NCBI RefSeq assembly: GCF_006970445.1
Contig: NZ_CP033877.1
Coordinates: 1,992,750-2,056,749, forward strand
DNA: 64,000 nt
Direction of reading: 5' to 3'
Source: Stenotrophomonas maltophilia
GTDB lineage: Bacteria; Pseudomonadota; Gammaproteobacteria; Xanthomonadales; Xanthomonadaceae
A model generated the notes under the pieces. It did not search any database and had not been told where the DNA came from. It saw nothing but the letters and a program-made list of their open reading frames with translations. A program made the translations under genes and the position numbers. Positions 16,247 to 25,561 of the stretch are shown here, piece by piece. Position 1 is the first letter of the stretch, and each line of letters opens with the position of its first letter.

Positions 16247-18865
16247 GTGCATCGTCTTTCCCTCGTTGTCCGTCTGCTCCTGCTGCTGATCGCAGCCTCC
16301 GCCTTCCCGGCAACCGCAGCGCCGCTGCAGGCACAGTGGCAGTTCCGCATGCTGCCCGGCGACGCCGAAGGCGCAGCCCATCCGGGCCTGCAGCAATGGC
16401 GTGCCGCCAAGGTGCCGGGCAGCGTGCACACCGACCTGTTGGCGCATGGGCTGATCCGCGATCCGTACGTCGGTGCGCCCGAGGCCGAGCTGCAATGGAT
16501 CGGCCTGGCTGCCTGGGAGTACCGCGCCCGCTTTGACGTGGATGCGGCGACGCTGGCCAGGCCCAATGCCGAGCTGCGCTTCGATGGGCTGGACACCTAC
16601 GCTGAGGTCAGCCTCAACGGCAAGCCACTGCTGCGCGCGGACAACGCGCACCGTACCTGGCGCGCGCGCGTGGAAGGGCGCCTGCGCGCGAACAGCAATG
16701 AGCTGCAGATCGTGTTCCGCTCGCCGATCCGCACGCTGCTGCCGGGCGTACTGGCGATGCCGCACAAAATCGCCGGCAACTATCCCTCGCCCTATGGGGA
16801 TGAGCCCAAAGACGCGATGGTCGGCAACTTCGCGCGCAAGCCGGCCTACCACTTCGGCTGGGACTGGGGCCCGCGCTATGTCACTGCCGGCGTGTGGCGC
16901 GGCGTCGATCTGCAGGCCTGGGATACGCACCGCCTGACCGATCTTGCCGTGCGCACCGATGCATTGGACGCCCGGCAGGCGAAGCTGGCGGTGCTGCTGC
17001 AGGTGGAGCAGGGCAGCGCCGCCGGTTCTGCGGTCGTCAATGTGGATGTGCGCGATCCGCAGGGTCGCAGCGTGGCCCAGGTGCAGCGCACCGTGCTGCT
17101 GAAGCCCGGTCAGAACAATGTTGAACTACCGATTGAACTGGCGGAACCAAAGCGCTGGTGGCCGGTCGGCCATGGCGCGCAGGATCGCTACACGGTGCAG
17201 GCGCGCCTGGATGGTGGCGCCGATGCAACGCTGGTGCGCGAGCAGCGCATCGGCCTGCGCACGGTTGAGCTGCGCCGCGAGAAGGACGGCAAGGGCGGGC
17301 AGGGCTTCGCCTTCGTCATCAACGGCGTGCCGATCTTCGCCAAGGGCGCCAACGTGATTCCGTTCGACGCCTTCCCCGCCCGTGTCGATGCCGCGCGCCT
17401 GCGCCAGGTGTTGACCGCCGCGCGCGATGCCAACATGAACATGCTGCGCAACTGGGGCGGTGGCTACTACGAGGATGACGCGTTCTTCGACATCGCCGAC
17501 GAGCTGGGCCTGCTGGTCTGGCAGGACTTCATGTTCGGCGGCGGCATGCAGCCGGGCTACGATCCGGCCTTCCGTACCAGCGTGGTGGCCGAGGCGCGCG
17601 ACAACGTGCGCCGACTGCGCCATCACCCCAGCATCGTGTTGTGGTGTGGCAACAACGAGGAAGAGACCGCCTGGAAGGACTGGGGCCACGGCCGCGATCT
17701 GAAGGCAGCCGATCCGACCTTCGCGGCGAAGGTCTGGCAGGGCTATGTCGACCTGTTCGGCAACGACCTGCGCCAGGTGGTCAGCGAGGATGGCCTGGGC
17801 GTGCCGTACTGGTCCAGCTCGCCGAGCAACGACCTGGATGAGAAGGCCAACGATTCCACGCGTGGCGACAAGCACTACTGGCAGGTGTGGGGCAATCCGG
17901 CGCTGCCGGTGCAGGCCTATCTGCGCGAGACGCCTCGTTTCATGTCCGAGTACGGCCTGCAGGCGTGGCCGGCAGTGGCCACGGTCGACCAGATCGCCAC
18001 CCGCGCCGAGCAGCGCATCGACAGCCCGGTGATCCGCGCGCACCAGAAGTTCATGGCCGGCGAAGGCAACAGCCGTCTTCTGCATTACATCGAGATGGGT
18101 TACGGCACGCCGAAGGACTTCGAGGACTTCGTCTACCTCAGCCAGGTGATGCAGGCCGATGGCATCGCACTGGCGGCACTGCATCATCGCGCCTCGCGGC
18201 CGTACACGATGGGCTCGTTGTATTGGCAGCTCAACGACGTCTGGCCGGGTGCTTCATGGTCCAGCGTGGACTACTTCGGTCGCTGGAAGGCGCTGCACTT
18301 CGCCGCGCGGCGCTTCTTCGCGCCGGTCACGCTGGCGGCATTGCGTGATGAGGGCAGTACGCGGGTGCGCCTGATCAATGATGGCGCTGCTACAGATGCA
18401 CGTTGGCGGTTGCGGGTGATGGATGGGGACGGCAAGGTGCTGCGTCGTCGCGAGGACGCGGTGACGTTGACGGCGGCGGGTGTCACCTCGATCGGTGATT
18501 TCCGCGATGCCGAACTCCTGGCCGGTGCCGATCCGAGGCGCACGGTGGCGGTGTTCGAGCTGCTGCAGAACGGGGCGGTGAGTGCCCGCCAAGTGGTCGG
18601 ATTCGTCGAAGCCAAGGACCAGGTGTTGCCGCGGCAGAAGCTCAAGGCCACCTTGTCCATCGAAGGCGACCACTATCGACTGCGGCTGGAAAGCGCGGCT
18701 TACGTGCGCGCGACGTGGATCGATTTCGGTGCGCTGGACGTGCAGGTCGAAGACAACCTGCTGGACCTGCTGCCGGGCGAAACCCGGGACATTGCGGTGC
18801 GCGGCCCGGTGGATCTGACGACGCTGCGCGAAGCGCTGAAGCTGAGGACCCTCAACGACCGTTGA
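16247..18865 (+). CDS. GH2 family beta-mannosidase, secreted
   Basis: An 872-residue glycoside hydrolase starting with GTG at 16247, preceded by AGGAG and followed by a signal peptide (LSLVVRLLLLLIAASAFPATAAP). GH2 architecture: sugar-binding jelly roll (VPGSVHTDLLAHGLI, NYPSPYGDEPKD, KPAYHFGWDWGPRYVT), immunoglobulin-like domain, then the TIM barrel. The acid/base Glu is Glu471 in WCGNNEEE and the nucleophile is Glu568 in MSEYGLQ. The WDWGP motif is typical of beta-mannosidases. It would cleave the Man-beta-1,4-GlcNAc link left after GH92 trimming. It is last gene of the operon; its stop lies in the first unit of a partly duplicated SMAG-bearing segment. Confidence 0.93.
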   Translation: MHRLSLVVRLLLLLIAASAFPATAAPLQAQWQFRMLPGDAEGAAHPGLQQWRAAKVPGSVHTDLLAHGLIRDPYVGAPEAELQWIGLAAWEYRARFDVDAATLARPNAELRFDGLDTYAEVSLNGKPLLRADNAHRTWRARVEGRLRANSNELQIVFRSPIRTLLPGVLAMPHKIAGNYPSPYGDEPKDAMVGNFARKPAYHFGWDWGPRYVTAGVWRGVDLQAWDTHRLTDLAVRTDALDARQAKLAVLLQVEQGSAAGSAVVNVDVRDPQGRSVAQVQRTVLLKPGQNNVELPIELAEPKRWWPVGHGAQDRYTVQARLDGGADATLVREQRIGLRTVELRREKDGKGGQGFAFVINGVPIFAKGANVIPFDAFPARVDAARLRQVLTAARDANMNMLRNWGGGYYEDDAFFDIADELGLLVWQDFMFGGGMQPGYDPAFRTSVVAEARDNVRRLRHHPSIVLWCGNNEEETAWKDWGHGRDLKAADPTFAAKVWQGYVDLFGNDLRQVVSEDGLGVPYWSSSPSNDLDEKANDSTRGDKHYWQVWGNPALPVQAYLRETPRFMSEYGLQAWPAVATVDQIATRAEQRIDSPVIRAHQKFMAGEGNSRLLHYIEMGYGTPKDFEDFVYLSQVMQADGIALAALHHRASRPYTMGSLYWQLNDVWPGASWSSVDYFGRWKALHFAARRFFAPVTLAALRDEGSTRVRLINDGAATDARWRLRVMDGDGKVLRRREDAVTLTAAGVTSIGDFRDAELLAGADPRRTVAVFELLQNGAVSARQVVGFVEAKDQVLPRQKLKATLSIEGDHYRLRLESAAYVRATWIDFGALDVQVEDNLLDLLPGETRDIAVRGPVDLTTLREALKLRTLNDR

Positions 18866-19059
18866 GGGCGGCACATCCTGTTCGGTAGGTGCCAACCTTG
18901 GTTGGCATGTCCCAGAAACGCGGTCCGGCAGCCTGGTGGGGGCGGCACGTTGGTCCGCACACCTCGATCGTTGAAGGCGGCACATCGGCACATCCTGTGC
19001 TGGTAGGTGCCAACCTTGGTTGGCACACCCGGAACATGCCAACCAAGGTTGGCATCTAC
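18861..19059. repeat. SMAG cluster with duplicated flank
   Basis: Three elements of one subfamily: 18885-18907 and 19003-19025 (same orientation) and 19037-19059 (inverted), all with stem TGCCAACC/GGTTGGCA. The flank GTTGAGGGCGGCACAT at 18861 recurs with small changes at 18970, so the unit including the mannosidase stop region was duplicated. The last two elements face each other and can form a larger hairpin between two convergent genes. Confidence 0.85.
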
Positions 19060-19067
19060 CCGTCGCT

Positions 19068-19763
19068 TTACAGCTGGATCTGCTGGAAGTTCTCGACCCG
19101 CTCGTGGCCGTTGGTGGCCTGGCCGGTGCGCGGCAGCGGGTAATCGTCCAGGCGATCAATCAGGCGGGTCTGCAGGCCGGCTTCGCGAGCGGCATCCAGT
19201 TCTTCCACCACATCGGACAGGAACAGGATCTCGCCGGCCTGCACGCCGATGGCCTGCACGATGCGGCGGTAGCTGTCGGCCTCGCGCTTGCCGCCGATCT
19301 CGGTATCGAACCAGCCCGACACCAGCGGGCTGAGGTCACCGGCGTCGCTGAAGCCGAAGAACAGCTTCTGTGCCGGCACCGAGCCGGAGGAGTACACGTA
19401 CAGCGGCAGGCCGGAAGCATGCCAGCCCTTCAGCACCGGCGCCACTTCCGGGTAGAAGTGCGCGGTGTAGTCGCCGCGACGGTAGCCTTCGTCCCAGATC
19501 AGGCCCTGCAGTGCCTTCAGTGCGGTGTGCTTGCGGTCCTGGTCAATCCAGCCCTGCAGCGTCTCGGCCACCAGGCTGTCCTGGCAGGCGCCGCCGATCT
19601 CGGTGGCCACCGCGTCCAGCCAGCGGCGGACATCCGGCTGCTGGCCATGTTCGGCGACGAACGCCGGCAAGGCCTTGCGGGCATAGGGGAACAGCACGTT
19701 CTTGACGAACGAGATGCTGCTGGTGGTGCCTTCGATGTCGGTCAGGATGACGCGGGGCTGCAT
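19068..19763 (-). CDS. mtnC: Acireductone synthase (enolase-phosphatase E1)
   Basis: A 231-residue HAD-superfamily enzyme of methionine salvage. It enolises and dephosphorylates 2,3-diketo-5-methylthiopentyl-1-phosphate to acireductone. HAD motif I is [12 protein letters not shown] at residues 9-20, motif II YSSG, and motif [18 protein letters not shown] near the C-terminus. Length matches bacterial MtnC. It starts 3 bp after the mtnD stop and is last in the mtnB-mtnD-mtnC unit. Confidence 0.94.
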   Translation of the reverse strand: MQPRVILTDIEGTTSSISFVKNVLFPYARKALPAFVAEHGQQPDVRRWLDAVATEIGGACQDSLVAETLQGWIDQDRKHTALKALQGLIWDEGYRRGDYTAHFYPEVAPVLKGWHASGLPLYVYSSGSVPAQKLFFGFSDAGDLSPLVSGWFDTEIGGKREADSYRRIVQAIGVQAGEILFLSDVVEELDAAREAGLQTRLIDRLDDYPLPRTGQATNGHERVENFQQIQL

Positions 19764-19766
19764 GGA

Positions 19767-20324
19767 TCAGGACGCCTGGGTAGGTACGTAACGGGGGAAC
19801 TTCTGCGCGATGTCGGTGCCGGTGAAGTGGCCGACCCAGCCATCCGGCTCGGTGAAGAAGCGGATCGCCACGAAGCTGGGCTCATCGCCCATGTCGAACC
19901 AGTGGGTGGTGCCATCGGGCACGGCGATCAGATCATCCTTCACGCACTCGATCTCATAGACCTTGTCGCCCACGTGCAGGGTGAACAGGCCGGAGCCTGC
20001 GACGAAGAAGCGCACCTCGTCTTCCTTGTGGAAGTGCTCGTCGAGGAATTTCCTGCGCAGCTCGGCGCGGTTCGGGTTGTCGGGGGCGATCGAGGCTACG
20101 TCGACGCTCTTGAAGCCGCGCTCGGCGACCAGGCGGTCGATGTCCGCGCGGTAGGCCGCGAACACTTCCTCCTGGCTGGCGCCCGGCGCGACCGGCGCGG
20201 TGGCCTGCCAGCGCTCGAAGGTGACGCCGATCTTCTGCAGTTCGGCAGCGATGATCGCGCCGTCCTGGGTATCCAGCAGCGGCGATTCGGGGCGGGTGTC
20301 GTCGTAGATGCGCAGTCGGCTCAT
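19767..20324 (-). CDS. mtnD: Acireductone dioxygenase
   Basis: A 185-residue cupin enzyme that oxidises acireductone to the keto-acid of methionine and formate (Fe form), or to the off-pathway product (Ni form). Metal ligands are visible as His97, His99 and Glu103 in [12 protein letters not shown] and His141 in GTTHWFDMG. The start at 20324 gives the conserved N-terminus MSRLRIYDD; longer frames extend into mtnB without homology-like sequence. It lies between mtnB and mtnC, same strand. Confidence 0.94.
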   Translation of the reverse strand: MSRLRIYDDTRPESPLLDTQDGAIIAAELQKIGVTFERWQATAPVAPGASQEEVFAAYRADIDRLVAERGFKSVDVASIAPDNPNRAELRRKFLDEHFHKEDEVRFFVAGSGLFTLHVGDKVYEIECVKDDLIAVPDGTTHWFDMGDEPSFVAIRFFTEPDGWVGHFTGTDIAQKFPRYVPTQAS

Positions 20325-20416
20325 GGCGGCAGCTTGAACGTCTCGGGGGGAAGACAGGGTAGCAGGGTAGGGGCGAGGCGCAGATTCCGGATCGGAATCT
20401 GCACCTGCACGCAGGC

Positions 20417-21058
20417 TCAGCCGCGCAGCTTGCGCAGCTCGAGCTCGCAGTGGAACAGGAACTCGAACGCTTCCATGTGGCGGCGGGCCTCGGCCATGTC
20501 GCGGCCCCAGGCGTACAGGCCGTGGCCGTCGATCAGGTAGCCCCACAGGTTCTGCCGGTCGAGCAGATCATCGACCTGTTTGGAAAGCACGTTCATGTCC
20601 TGGGTGTTGGCGAACACCGGCACATCGATGGCCATCTCGTGGGTGCTGTTGCCGGCGAAGGCCTTCAGCAGCTCGTAGCCTTCCAGGCGGATGTGACCCT
20701 GCGGCGCATACAGGCGCGAGGCGATGGTCTGCACCGGCGAATGGGTATGCAGTACGCAGCCGACGTCCGGGAAGCGACGGTACAGCTGGGTGTGCAGCAG
20801 GGTCTCGGCGGAGGGGCGCAGCGGGCGGCCGACAGCCAGGCCGTCGAAGTCCACCACCATGATGTCGTCCTCGATCAGCCGGCCCTTGTCCTTGCCGGAC
20901 ACGGTGATCGCCGCGTGGCGGTCGTCCAGGCGGTGGGAGAAGTTGCTGCTGGTGGCCGGGGTCCAGCCGGCGTGGGCCAGTTCGCGGACGTTGTCGATCA
21001 GCAGCTGGGCCAGTTCGCTCAGGCGCGCGGTGTCGTACGGGAAGGAGGGGGCGTTCAT
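20417..21058 (-). CDS. mtnB: Methylthioribulose-1-phosphate dehydratase
   Basis: A 213-residue class II aldolase-fold zinc enzyme that dehydrates 5-methylthioribulose-1-phosphate. Seen: [13 protein letters not shown] near residue 32, [10 protein letters not shown], the zinc-binding HTHSP and the C-terminal [12 protein letters not shown] with the third zinc His. First gene of mtnBDC. The upstream kinase and isomerase of salvage (mtnK, mtnA) are not nearby. No SAM riboswitch could be recognised ahead of it. Confidence 0.93.
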   Translation of the reverse strand: MNAPSFPYDTARLSELAQLLIDNVRELAHAGWTPATSSNFSHRLDDRHAAITVSGKDKGRLIEDDIMVVDFDGLAVGRPLRPSAETLLHTQLYRRFPDVGCVLHTHSPVQTIASRLYAPQGHIRLEGYELLKAFAGNSTHEMAIDVPVFANTQDMNVLSKQVDDLLDRQNLWGYLIDGHGLYAWGRDMAEARRHMEAFEFLFHCELELRKLRG

Positions 21059-21310
21059 GCCGGTGATTTTACTGGATTCGGCTCGTCGCTGGACCTGCGC
21101 AGCAGCGGCAGACCCGCTGAGCGTGCAAGGCGCGGCAGTGCGTTGTCACAGGGGCTGCAGGATTTGGATCGAGGTAGGCACAGCGCTAGCTGAATGGGGG
21201 AGGCCGCCAGCACGCTGGAAGCGATTCCGGTCGTGGACAGCCTTCATGCTTCGAAACACCATCGAGTGGCCGCAGAGATTCCGGCGAGCGCCAAGGACAG
21301 GAGTATTTCG

Positions 21311-21685
21311 ATGATCGCGCGCGCGATGGGAGTGATGGGGGTGATCGGTGTCGTGCTGGCCTGCAGTGGCTGCACGATGGAATGGGTGAAAATGGACGCG
21401 GGAGCACGGCCATTCGGCCCCGCCCACTCGAGTTGCGCGGCGCGGGCCGACGATCACTGGCCGGTGAGGAATGAAGTGGCCACGCGCACCGTCTACGAGG
21501 ACCGCAAGGTGCCCTGCAGGCTCGATGAAGTCTGCACGATCGACGGCAAGTACAACATGGTGCCGATGCCGAAAGAGGAGAGCTACATCGTGGACGTCAA
21601 TGCGTCCGACCGCGGCAGCGAGTTCCGGGGCTGCATGGCTGGCGCAGGCTGGCAACAGCAGCTCATCTGGTTCAATCGTCGCTAG
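21311..21685 (+). CDS. Small predicted lipoprotein, unknown function
   Basis: A 124-residue protein starting at ATG 21311 behind GGACAGGAG. The N-terminus (MIARAMGVMGVIGVVLACSGC) is a short hydrophobic stretch ending in a lipobox-like VLAC at Cys18, with a second Cys at 21. The mature part has four more cysteines (SSCAARA, VPCRLDEVC, RGCMAGAGW), suggesting disulphides in the periplasm. A hairpin follows the stop. I do not recognise a domain; the longer frame to 21194 adds an N-terminus that would spoil the lipoprotein signal. Confidence 0.7.
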   Translation: MIARAMGVMGVIGVVLACSGCTMEWVKMDAGARPFGPAHSSCAARADDHWPVRNEVATRTVYEDRKVPCRLDEVCTIDGKYNMVPMPKEESYIVDVNASDRGSEFRGCMAGAGWQQQLIWFNRR

Positions 21686-21718
21686 GCGAGGCGGGTGCCT
21701 CGCACCCGCAAGCGGAAG

Positions 21719-21741
21719 GGCAGGGCCGTCGTGGCCCTGCC
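21719..21741. terminator. Terminator hairpin between lipoprotein and permease genes
   Basis: A 9-bp stem GGCAGGGCC / GGCCCTGCC with 5-nt loop, then GTTCTTA. It lies between two convergent genes. Confidence 0.6.
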
Positions 21742-21745
21742 GTTC

Positions 21746-23173
21746 TTACTGACCCCGCAGACGGCTGTGCCTGAAGCCATAGCAGAAATAGATCACGAAA
21801 CCGACGAAGGTCCAGACGCCCATCAGCATCCAGTTGTGCATCGTCATCGCTGACAGCAGCGCCAGGCAGCTCAGCACGCCCAGGCTGCAGATCAGCCACG
21901 CCATCGGCATGCGGAACGGTCGCGGCAGGTCCGGCTGGGTACGGCGCAGGATCAGCACGCCGGCGCACACGGCCGCGAACGCGATCAGCGTGCCCATCGA
22001 GGTCAGCTCGCCAAGGATGTCCAGCGGGAACAGTGCCGCCAGCAGCGCGATGCCGATGCCGGTGATCACGGTGTTGATGTGCGGGGTGCGGTACTTCGGA
22101 TGGATCTTGGTGAACACCGGCGGCAGCAGGCCGTCGCGGCCCATGATCATGAAGATGCGCGGCTGGCCGATGATCATCACCAGCACCACCGAGGACAGGC
22201 CGACCAGCGCGCCGACTTCGACCACCCAGCGCAGCCAGCCCAGCTGCGGATGCGCGGCCACGGCAGTCACCACCGGCTCATCGGTGCCCAGCAGCTGGAA
22301 CGGCACCAGGCCGGTCATCACCGCCGCCATCGCGATGTACAGCACGGTGCAGATCACCAGCGACAGCATCATGCCGAACGGCATGTCGCGCTGAGGATTC
22401 TTCGACTCCTGCGCCGCCACCGACACTGCCTCGAAACCGATGTAGGCGAAGAACACCATCGCCGCGCCACGCAGCACGCCCTCCATGCCGTACTTCCCGG
22501 GGCCTTCGTTGGCCGGGATGAACGGGGTCCAGTTGCTGGTGTCCACGTATTTCCAGCCGACCACGATGACCAGCACGATCAGGCCGGTCTTGAGCACGAC
22601 CATCGCCATGTTCATCGCCGAGGACTTGCTGATGCCGACGTAGCACAGCCAGGTCAGCAGCAGCACCAGTGCGGCTGCCGGCAGGTTGGCGATCGCGCCG
22701 GTCGGTCGCAGCTGGGCGTCGAGCGGGGCACTGACCAGCGCTGCCGGTAGATGGATGTCGAACTGGCTGAGCAGGCTGAGGAAATAGCCGGTCCAGCTGA
22801 CCGCGACCGCCGAGGCGGAGACGCCGTACTCGAGCACCAGCATCCAGCCGATGAACCAGGCCGAGAGCTCGCCGAAGGTGGCGTAGGTATAGGTGTAGGC
22901 ACTGCCGGAAACCGGCACCATCGAGGCGAATTCGGCGTAGGCCAGGGCGCAGAAGGCGCAGCAGATGGCGGCCAGCACGAAGGACAGCATGATGGCCGGG
23001 CCGGCGTGGTTGGCAGCGGCCTGGCCGGTGATGACGAAGATGCCGCCGCCGATCACGGCGCCGATACCCAGGGCAGTCAGCCCCCAGGGGCCGAGGTGGC
23101 GGCGCAGGCTCAGGCCGTTGGCGTCTTCATGGGCGGCATGCGGGTGCTTGGTGGCCCACAGTTGCTTGAACAT
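21746..23173 (-). CDS. APC-superfamily amino acid permease (cationic amino acid transporter type)
   Basis: A 475-residue inner-membrane transporter with about 12 segments. The first helix has GIGAVIGGGIFVITGQAAANHAGPA, the unwound GxGxxxGGGIF region of APC transporters, followed by YAEFASMVPVSGSAYTYTY. It is a close paralogue of the next gene upstream (23256-24731): helix 1, the SGSAYTY region and the FFAYIGFEAVS / FFAYIGFDAVS segment match almost residue for residue. Separated from that gene by an intrinsic terminator, so probably controlled separately. Substrate is not determinable from sequence. Confidence 0.92.
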   Translation of the reverse strand: MFKQLWATKHPHAAHEDANGLSLRRHLGPWGLTALGIGAVIGGGIFVITGQAAANHAGPAIMLSFVLAAICCAFCALAYAEFASMVPVSGSAYTYTYATFGELSAWFIGWMLVLEYGVSASAVAVSWTGYFLSLLSQFDIHLPAALVSAPLDAQLRPTGAIANLPAAALVLLLTWLCYVGISKSSAMNMAMVVLKTGLIVLVIVVGWKYVDTSNWTPFIPANEGPGKYGMEGVLRGAAMVFFAYIGFEAVSVAAQESKNPQRDMPFGMMLSLVICTVLYIAMAAVMTGLVPFQLLGTDEPVVTAVAAHPQLGWLRWVVEVGALVGLSSVVLVMIIGQPRIFMIMGRDGLLPPVFTKIHPKYRTPHINTVITGIGIALLAALFPLDILGELTSMGTLIAFAAVCAGVLILRRTQPDLPRPFRMPMAWLICSLGVLSCLALLSAMTMHNWMLMGVWTFVGFVIYFCYGFRHSRLRGQ

Positions 23174-23223
23174 GTGTGGTGGTCTTGTCGAAGCGCGCCG
23201 TCAGGGGCGCGCAGGGAAAACGG

Positions 23224-23248
23224 ACGGGCCGGCACGAGGCCGGCCCGT
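23224..23248 (-). terminator. Intrinsic terminator between the two permease genes
   Basis: A perfect 10-bp stem (ACGGGCCGGC with GCCGGCCCGT) and 5-nt loop. On the minus strand it is followed by CCGTTTTCC, downstream of the 23256-24731 gene. Confidence 0.75.
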
Positions 23249-23255
23249 AGGCGGA

Positions 23256-24731
23256 TCAGGGCGACTTGGCCAGCTTGCTGTTGCGGATGCCGTAGCCCAG
23301 GTAGATCAGCAGGCCGAGCAGCGTCCAGCCAACAAACAGGTGCCAGTGCACCACGAACGCCTGCCAGAACAGGAACAGGCAGGTGGCCGCGCCCAGCGGG
23401 CAGATGATCCACACCATCGGCACGCGGAACGGGCGGTGCAGGTCCGGCTTGGAATAGCGCAGCACCAGCACGCCGATGCAGACCGTGGCAAACGCGAGCA
23501 GGGTGCCCATCGAGACCAGTTCGCCCAGCACGTTCAGCGGCACCAGGCCGGCCAGCGCGGCGGCGATCACGCCGACCACGATGGTGGCGACGTACGGGGT
23601 GCGGAAGCGGGCGTGGACCTTGCCGAAGAACTTCGGCAGCAGGCCGTCGCGGGAGATCGTGTAGGCGATGCGGGTCTGGCCCATCATCATCACCAGCACC
23701 ACCGAGGACAGGCCGGCGATGGCGCCGATCTCAACGAACGTCTTCAGCCAGGACAGAGTCGGGTAGGGTTCCAGCGCGGTGGCCACCGGCTTGTCGGTGC
23801 CCAGCAGGTGGTACGGCATCATGCCGGTCAGCACCGCACAGACGATGATGTAGACGACGGTGCACACGGCCAGCGAGCCGAGCAGGCCGATAGGCATGTT
23901 GCGCTGCGGGTCCTTGGTCTCGCCGGCGGCGGTGGAAACCGCATCGAAGCCGATGTAGGCGAAGAACACGATGGTGGCCGCACGGAACACGCCGCTCCAG
24001 CCGAACTCACCCGGCACGCCGGTGTTTTCCGGAATGAACGGCTGCCAGTTGGCGGGGTCGATGTGGGCCGCGCCGATGCCGATGAACAGGCAGATGACGG
24101 TGACCTTGATCGCCACGATGATCGCATTGACGAAGGCCGACTGGGTCACGCCCACGTACAGCAGGCCGGACACCGCCGCCACGATCAGCACCGCCGGCAG
24201 GTTGAACAGCTTGCCGGAGGAGACGAACTCGCTGCCGGTCCAGGCGATGGGCGCGGCGCTGAGCAGGTCCGGGAACGGCATATGCAGGGTGGTGGTGATG
24301 AAACTGATCAGGTACGCCGACCAGCCCACCGCGACCGAGGCCGAGGCAAACAGGTATTCCAGCACCAGGCACCAGCCGATGAACCAGGCCATGCCTTCGC
24401 CGAGGGTGGCGTAGGAATAGGAGTAGGCACTGCCGGAGACCGGCATCATCGCCGCGAACTCGGCGTAGCACAGGCCCGCCAGGGCGCAGGCGAAACCGGC
24501 GATCACGAACGACAGCATCACTGCCGGGCCAGCGTGGTTGGCTGCGGCCTGGCCGGTCAGCACGAAGATACCAGCGCCGATCACCGCACCCACGCCAAGC
24601 AGGATGAGGTGTTTAGCCGTGAGGGTCCGTTTCAACGTGGCTTCGCCGTCCAGGCTGCCTTCGATGGGTTCGCCGGCATCGACGTGCCCGGCCGGCTGGA
24701 CCGGCTTGACCCTCAACAGAGCTTTCAGCAT
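23256..24731 (-). CDS. APC-superfamily amino acid permease (paralogue of the preceding gene)
   Basis: A 491-residue permease. The N-terminal cytoplasmic tail is about 40 residues (MLKALLRVKPVQPAGHVDAG), then LLGVGAVIGAGIFVLTGQAAANHAGPAV, YAEFAAMMPVSGSAYSYSYA, and about 12 hydrophobic segments. The start at 24731 follows AGGAAG; the frame continues to 24911 but would enter the divergent promoter region. A tandem duplication with the neighbouring permease, already diverged in the loops. Divergent from the NUDIX gene. Confidence 0.92.
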   Translation of the reverse strand: MLKALLRVKPVQPAGHVDAGEPIEGSLDGEATLKRTLTAKHLILLGVGAVIGAGIFVLTGQAAANHAGPAVMLSFVIAGFACALAGLCYAEFAAMMPVSGSAYSYSYATLGEGMAWFIGWCLVLEYLFASASVAVGWSAYLISFITTTLHMPFPDLLSAAPIAWTGSEFVSSGKLFNLPAVLIVAAVSGLLYVGVTQSAFVNAIIVAIKVTVICLFIGIGAAHIDPANWQPFIPENTGVPGEFGWSGVFRAATIVFFAYIGFDAVSTAAGETKDPQRNMPIGLLGSLAVCTVVYIIVCAVLTGMMPYHLLGTDKPVATALEPYPTLSWLKTFVEIGAIAGLSSVVLVMMMGQTRIAYTISRDGLLPKFFGKVHARFRTPYVATIVVGVIAAALAGLVPLNVLGELVSMGTLLAFATVCIGVLVLRYSKPDLHRPFRVPMVWIICPLGAATCLFLFWQAFVVHWHLFVGWTLLGLLIYLGYGIRNSKLAKSP

Positions 24732-24864
24732 GCAGTACTTCCTAGTGATCGGATTGGGTGGGCCGCCGATACGTTGCCGGCAACCCTGGAATGGTGAAGG
24801 CCGCGCGAACGGCCCGCTGTACCTTAGCCAAAGCTGAAGCCAACGCACAAGCGCAATCGCAACA

Positions 24865-25479
24865 ATGAACGGCGATAATGAGCAGTATTTTTCCAGACCG
24901 CCCCCATTCATGCGCCAGACCGCCGAAACCCTTGCCGTGCTTGACGATCGCCTGCGCGACCTGCTGCGGGACTACGCCCGCCGTGAGCCCGCCCACGACG
25001 CACTGGCTGCCGAATTCGGCACATTGCTGGACGATCCGGAAGATCCGTTCCGGCGTGAGCGGCTGGCCGGCCACTTCACCGCCAGCTGCTGGCTGGTCAG
25101 TGCCGATGGCCAGCGCCTGCTGCTGACCCATCACCGCAAGCTCCAGCGCTGGCTGCAGTTGGGCGGCCACGCCGACGGCGACCGCGACCTGGCCCAGGTG
25201 GCGCTGAAGGAAGCCGAAGAGGAGTCGGGCCTGAGCGGCCTGGTACTGGAAGACCCGGCCATCTTCGATCTGGACAAGCATTGGATTCCGGAGCGCAAGG
25301 ACGTGCCGGGGCACTGGCACTACGACGTGCGTTTCGTGATCCGGGCGCTGGGTGGCGAGGCCTTCGTGCTCAGCGAGGAATCGCTGGAGCTGGCCTGGCG
25401 GCCGGTGACCGAAGTCGCGGCCGACCCGGAATCGGACGAATCGATGCAGCGCATGGCCCGTCGCTGGCTGGCACGTTGA
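24865..25479 (+). CDS. NUDIX hydrolase family protein
   Basis: About 204 residues. A helical N-terminal part (MRQTAETLAVLDDRLRDLLRDYARR) precedes a NUDIX fold. The NUDIX box GGHADGDRDLAQVALKEAEE departs from the canonical G-x5-E-x7-RE-U-x-EE: the first Glu is not present and KE replaces RE, while the metal-binding EAEEE stretch is kept. It may hydrolyse a nucleoside diphosphate derivative; substrate unknown. Two starts are possible, 24865 and 24910, and neither has a clear ribosome site. The long palindrome at 25482 closes the gene on its 3' side. Confidence 0.85.
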   Translation: MNGDNEQYFSRPPPFMRQTAETLAVLDDRLRDLLRDYARREPAHDALAAEFGTLLDDPEDPFRRERLAGHFTASCWLVSADGQRLLLTHHRKLQRWLQLGGHADGDRDLAQVALKEAEEESGLSGLVLEDPAIFDLDKHWIPERKDVPGHWHYDVRFVIRALGGEAFVLSEESLELAWRPVTEVAADPESDESMQRMARRWLAR

Positions 25480-25481
25480 GG

Positions 25482-25557
25482 AAAAAGGGGACGGAGGGGA
25501 TTAAGTCGTTTATGCCGCATGTGCCGCAAACGACTTAATCCCCTCCGTCCCCTTTTT
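25482..25557. repeat. Long palindrome with 30-bp perfect arms (family P, copy 1)
   Basis: The arms 25482-25511 and 25528-25557 are perfectly complementary, starting AAAAAGGGGACGGAGGGG and ending in the complementary T run, around a 16-nt loop. It lies in the 82-bp gap between the convergent NUDIX and serA genes and should terminate transcription from both sides. The same arm occurs at 58246. Confidence 0.93.
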
Positions 25558-25561
25558 TGGC

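Noticed and set aside
18885..19059. Terminal inverted repeats of an insertion sequence
   Set aside because: There is no transposase between the copies and the same palindrome family occurs singly at many other gene ends, so REP/SMAG elements fit better.
21164..21177. TTGGATCGAGGTAG as a further LacI operator
   Set aside because: Only the left half matches; the right half is not complementary, and there is no mannoside gene nearby.
21059..21190. SAM riboswitch ahead of mtnB
   Set aside because: I looked for the conserved SAM-I/SAM-II cores and a terminator stem on the minus strand and saw none.
22965..24797. Plus-strand open frame of about 600 codons opposite the permease gene
   Set aside because: His/Gln/Asp-rich antisense composition without domains, and no hydrophobic segments.
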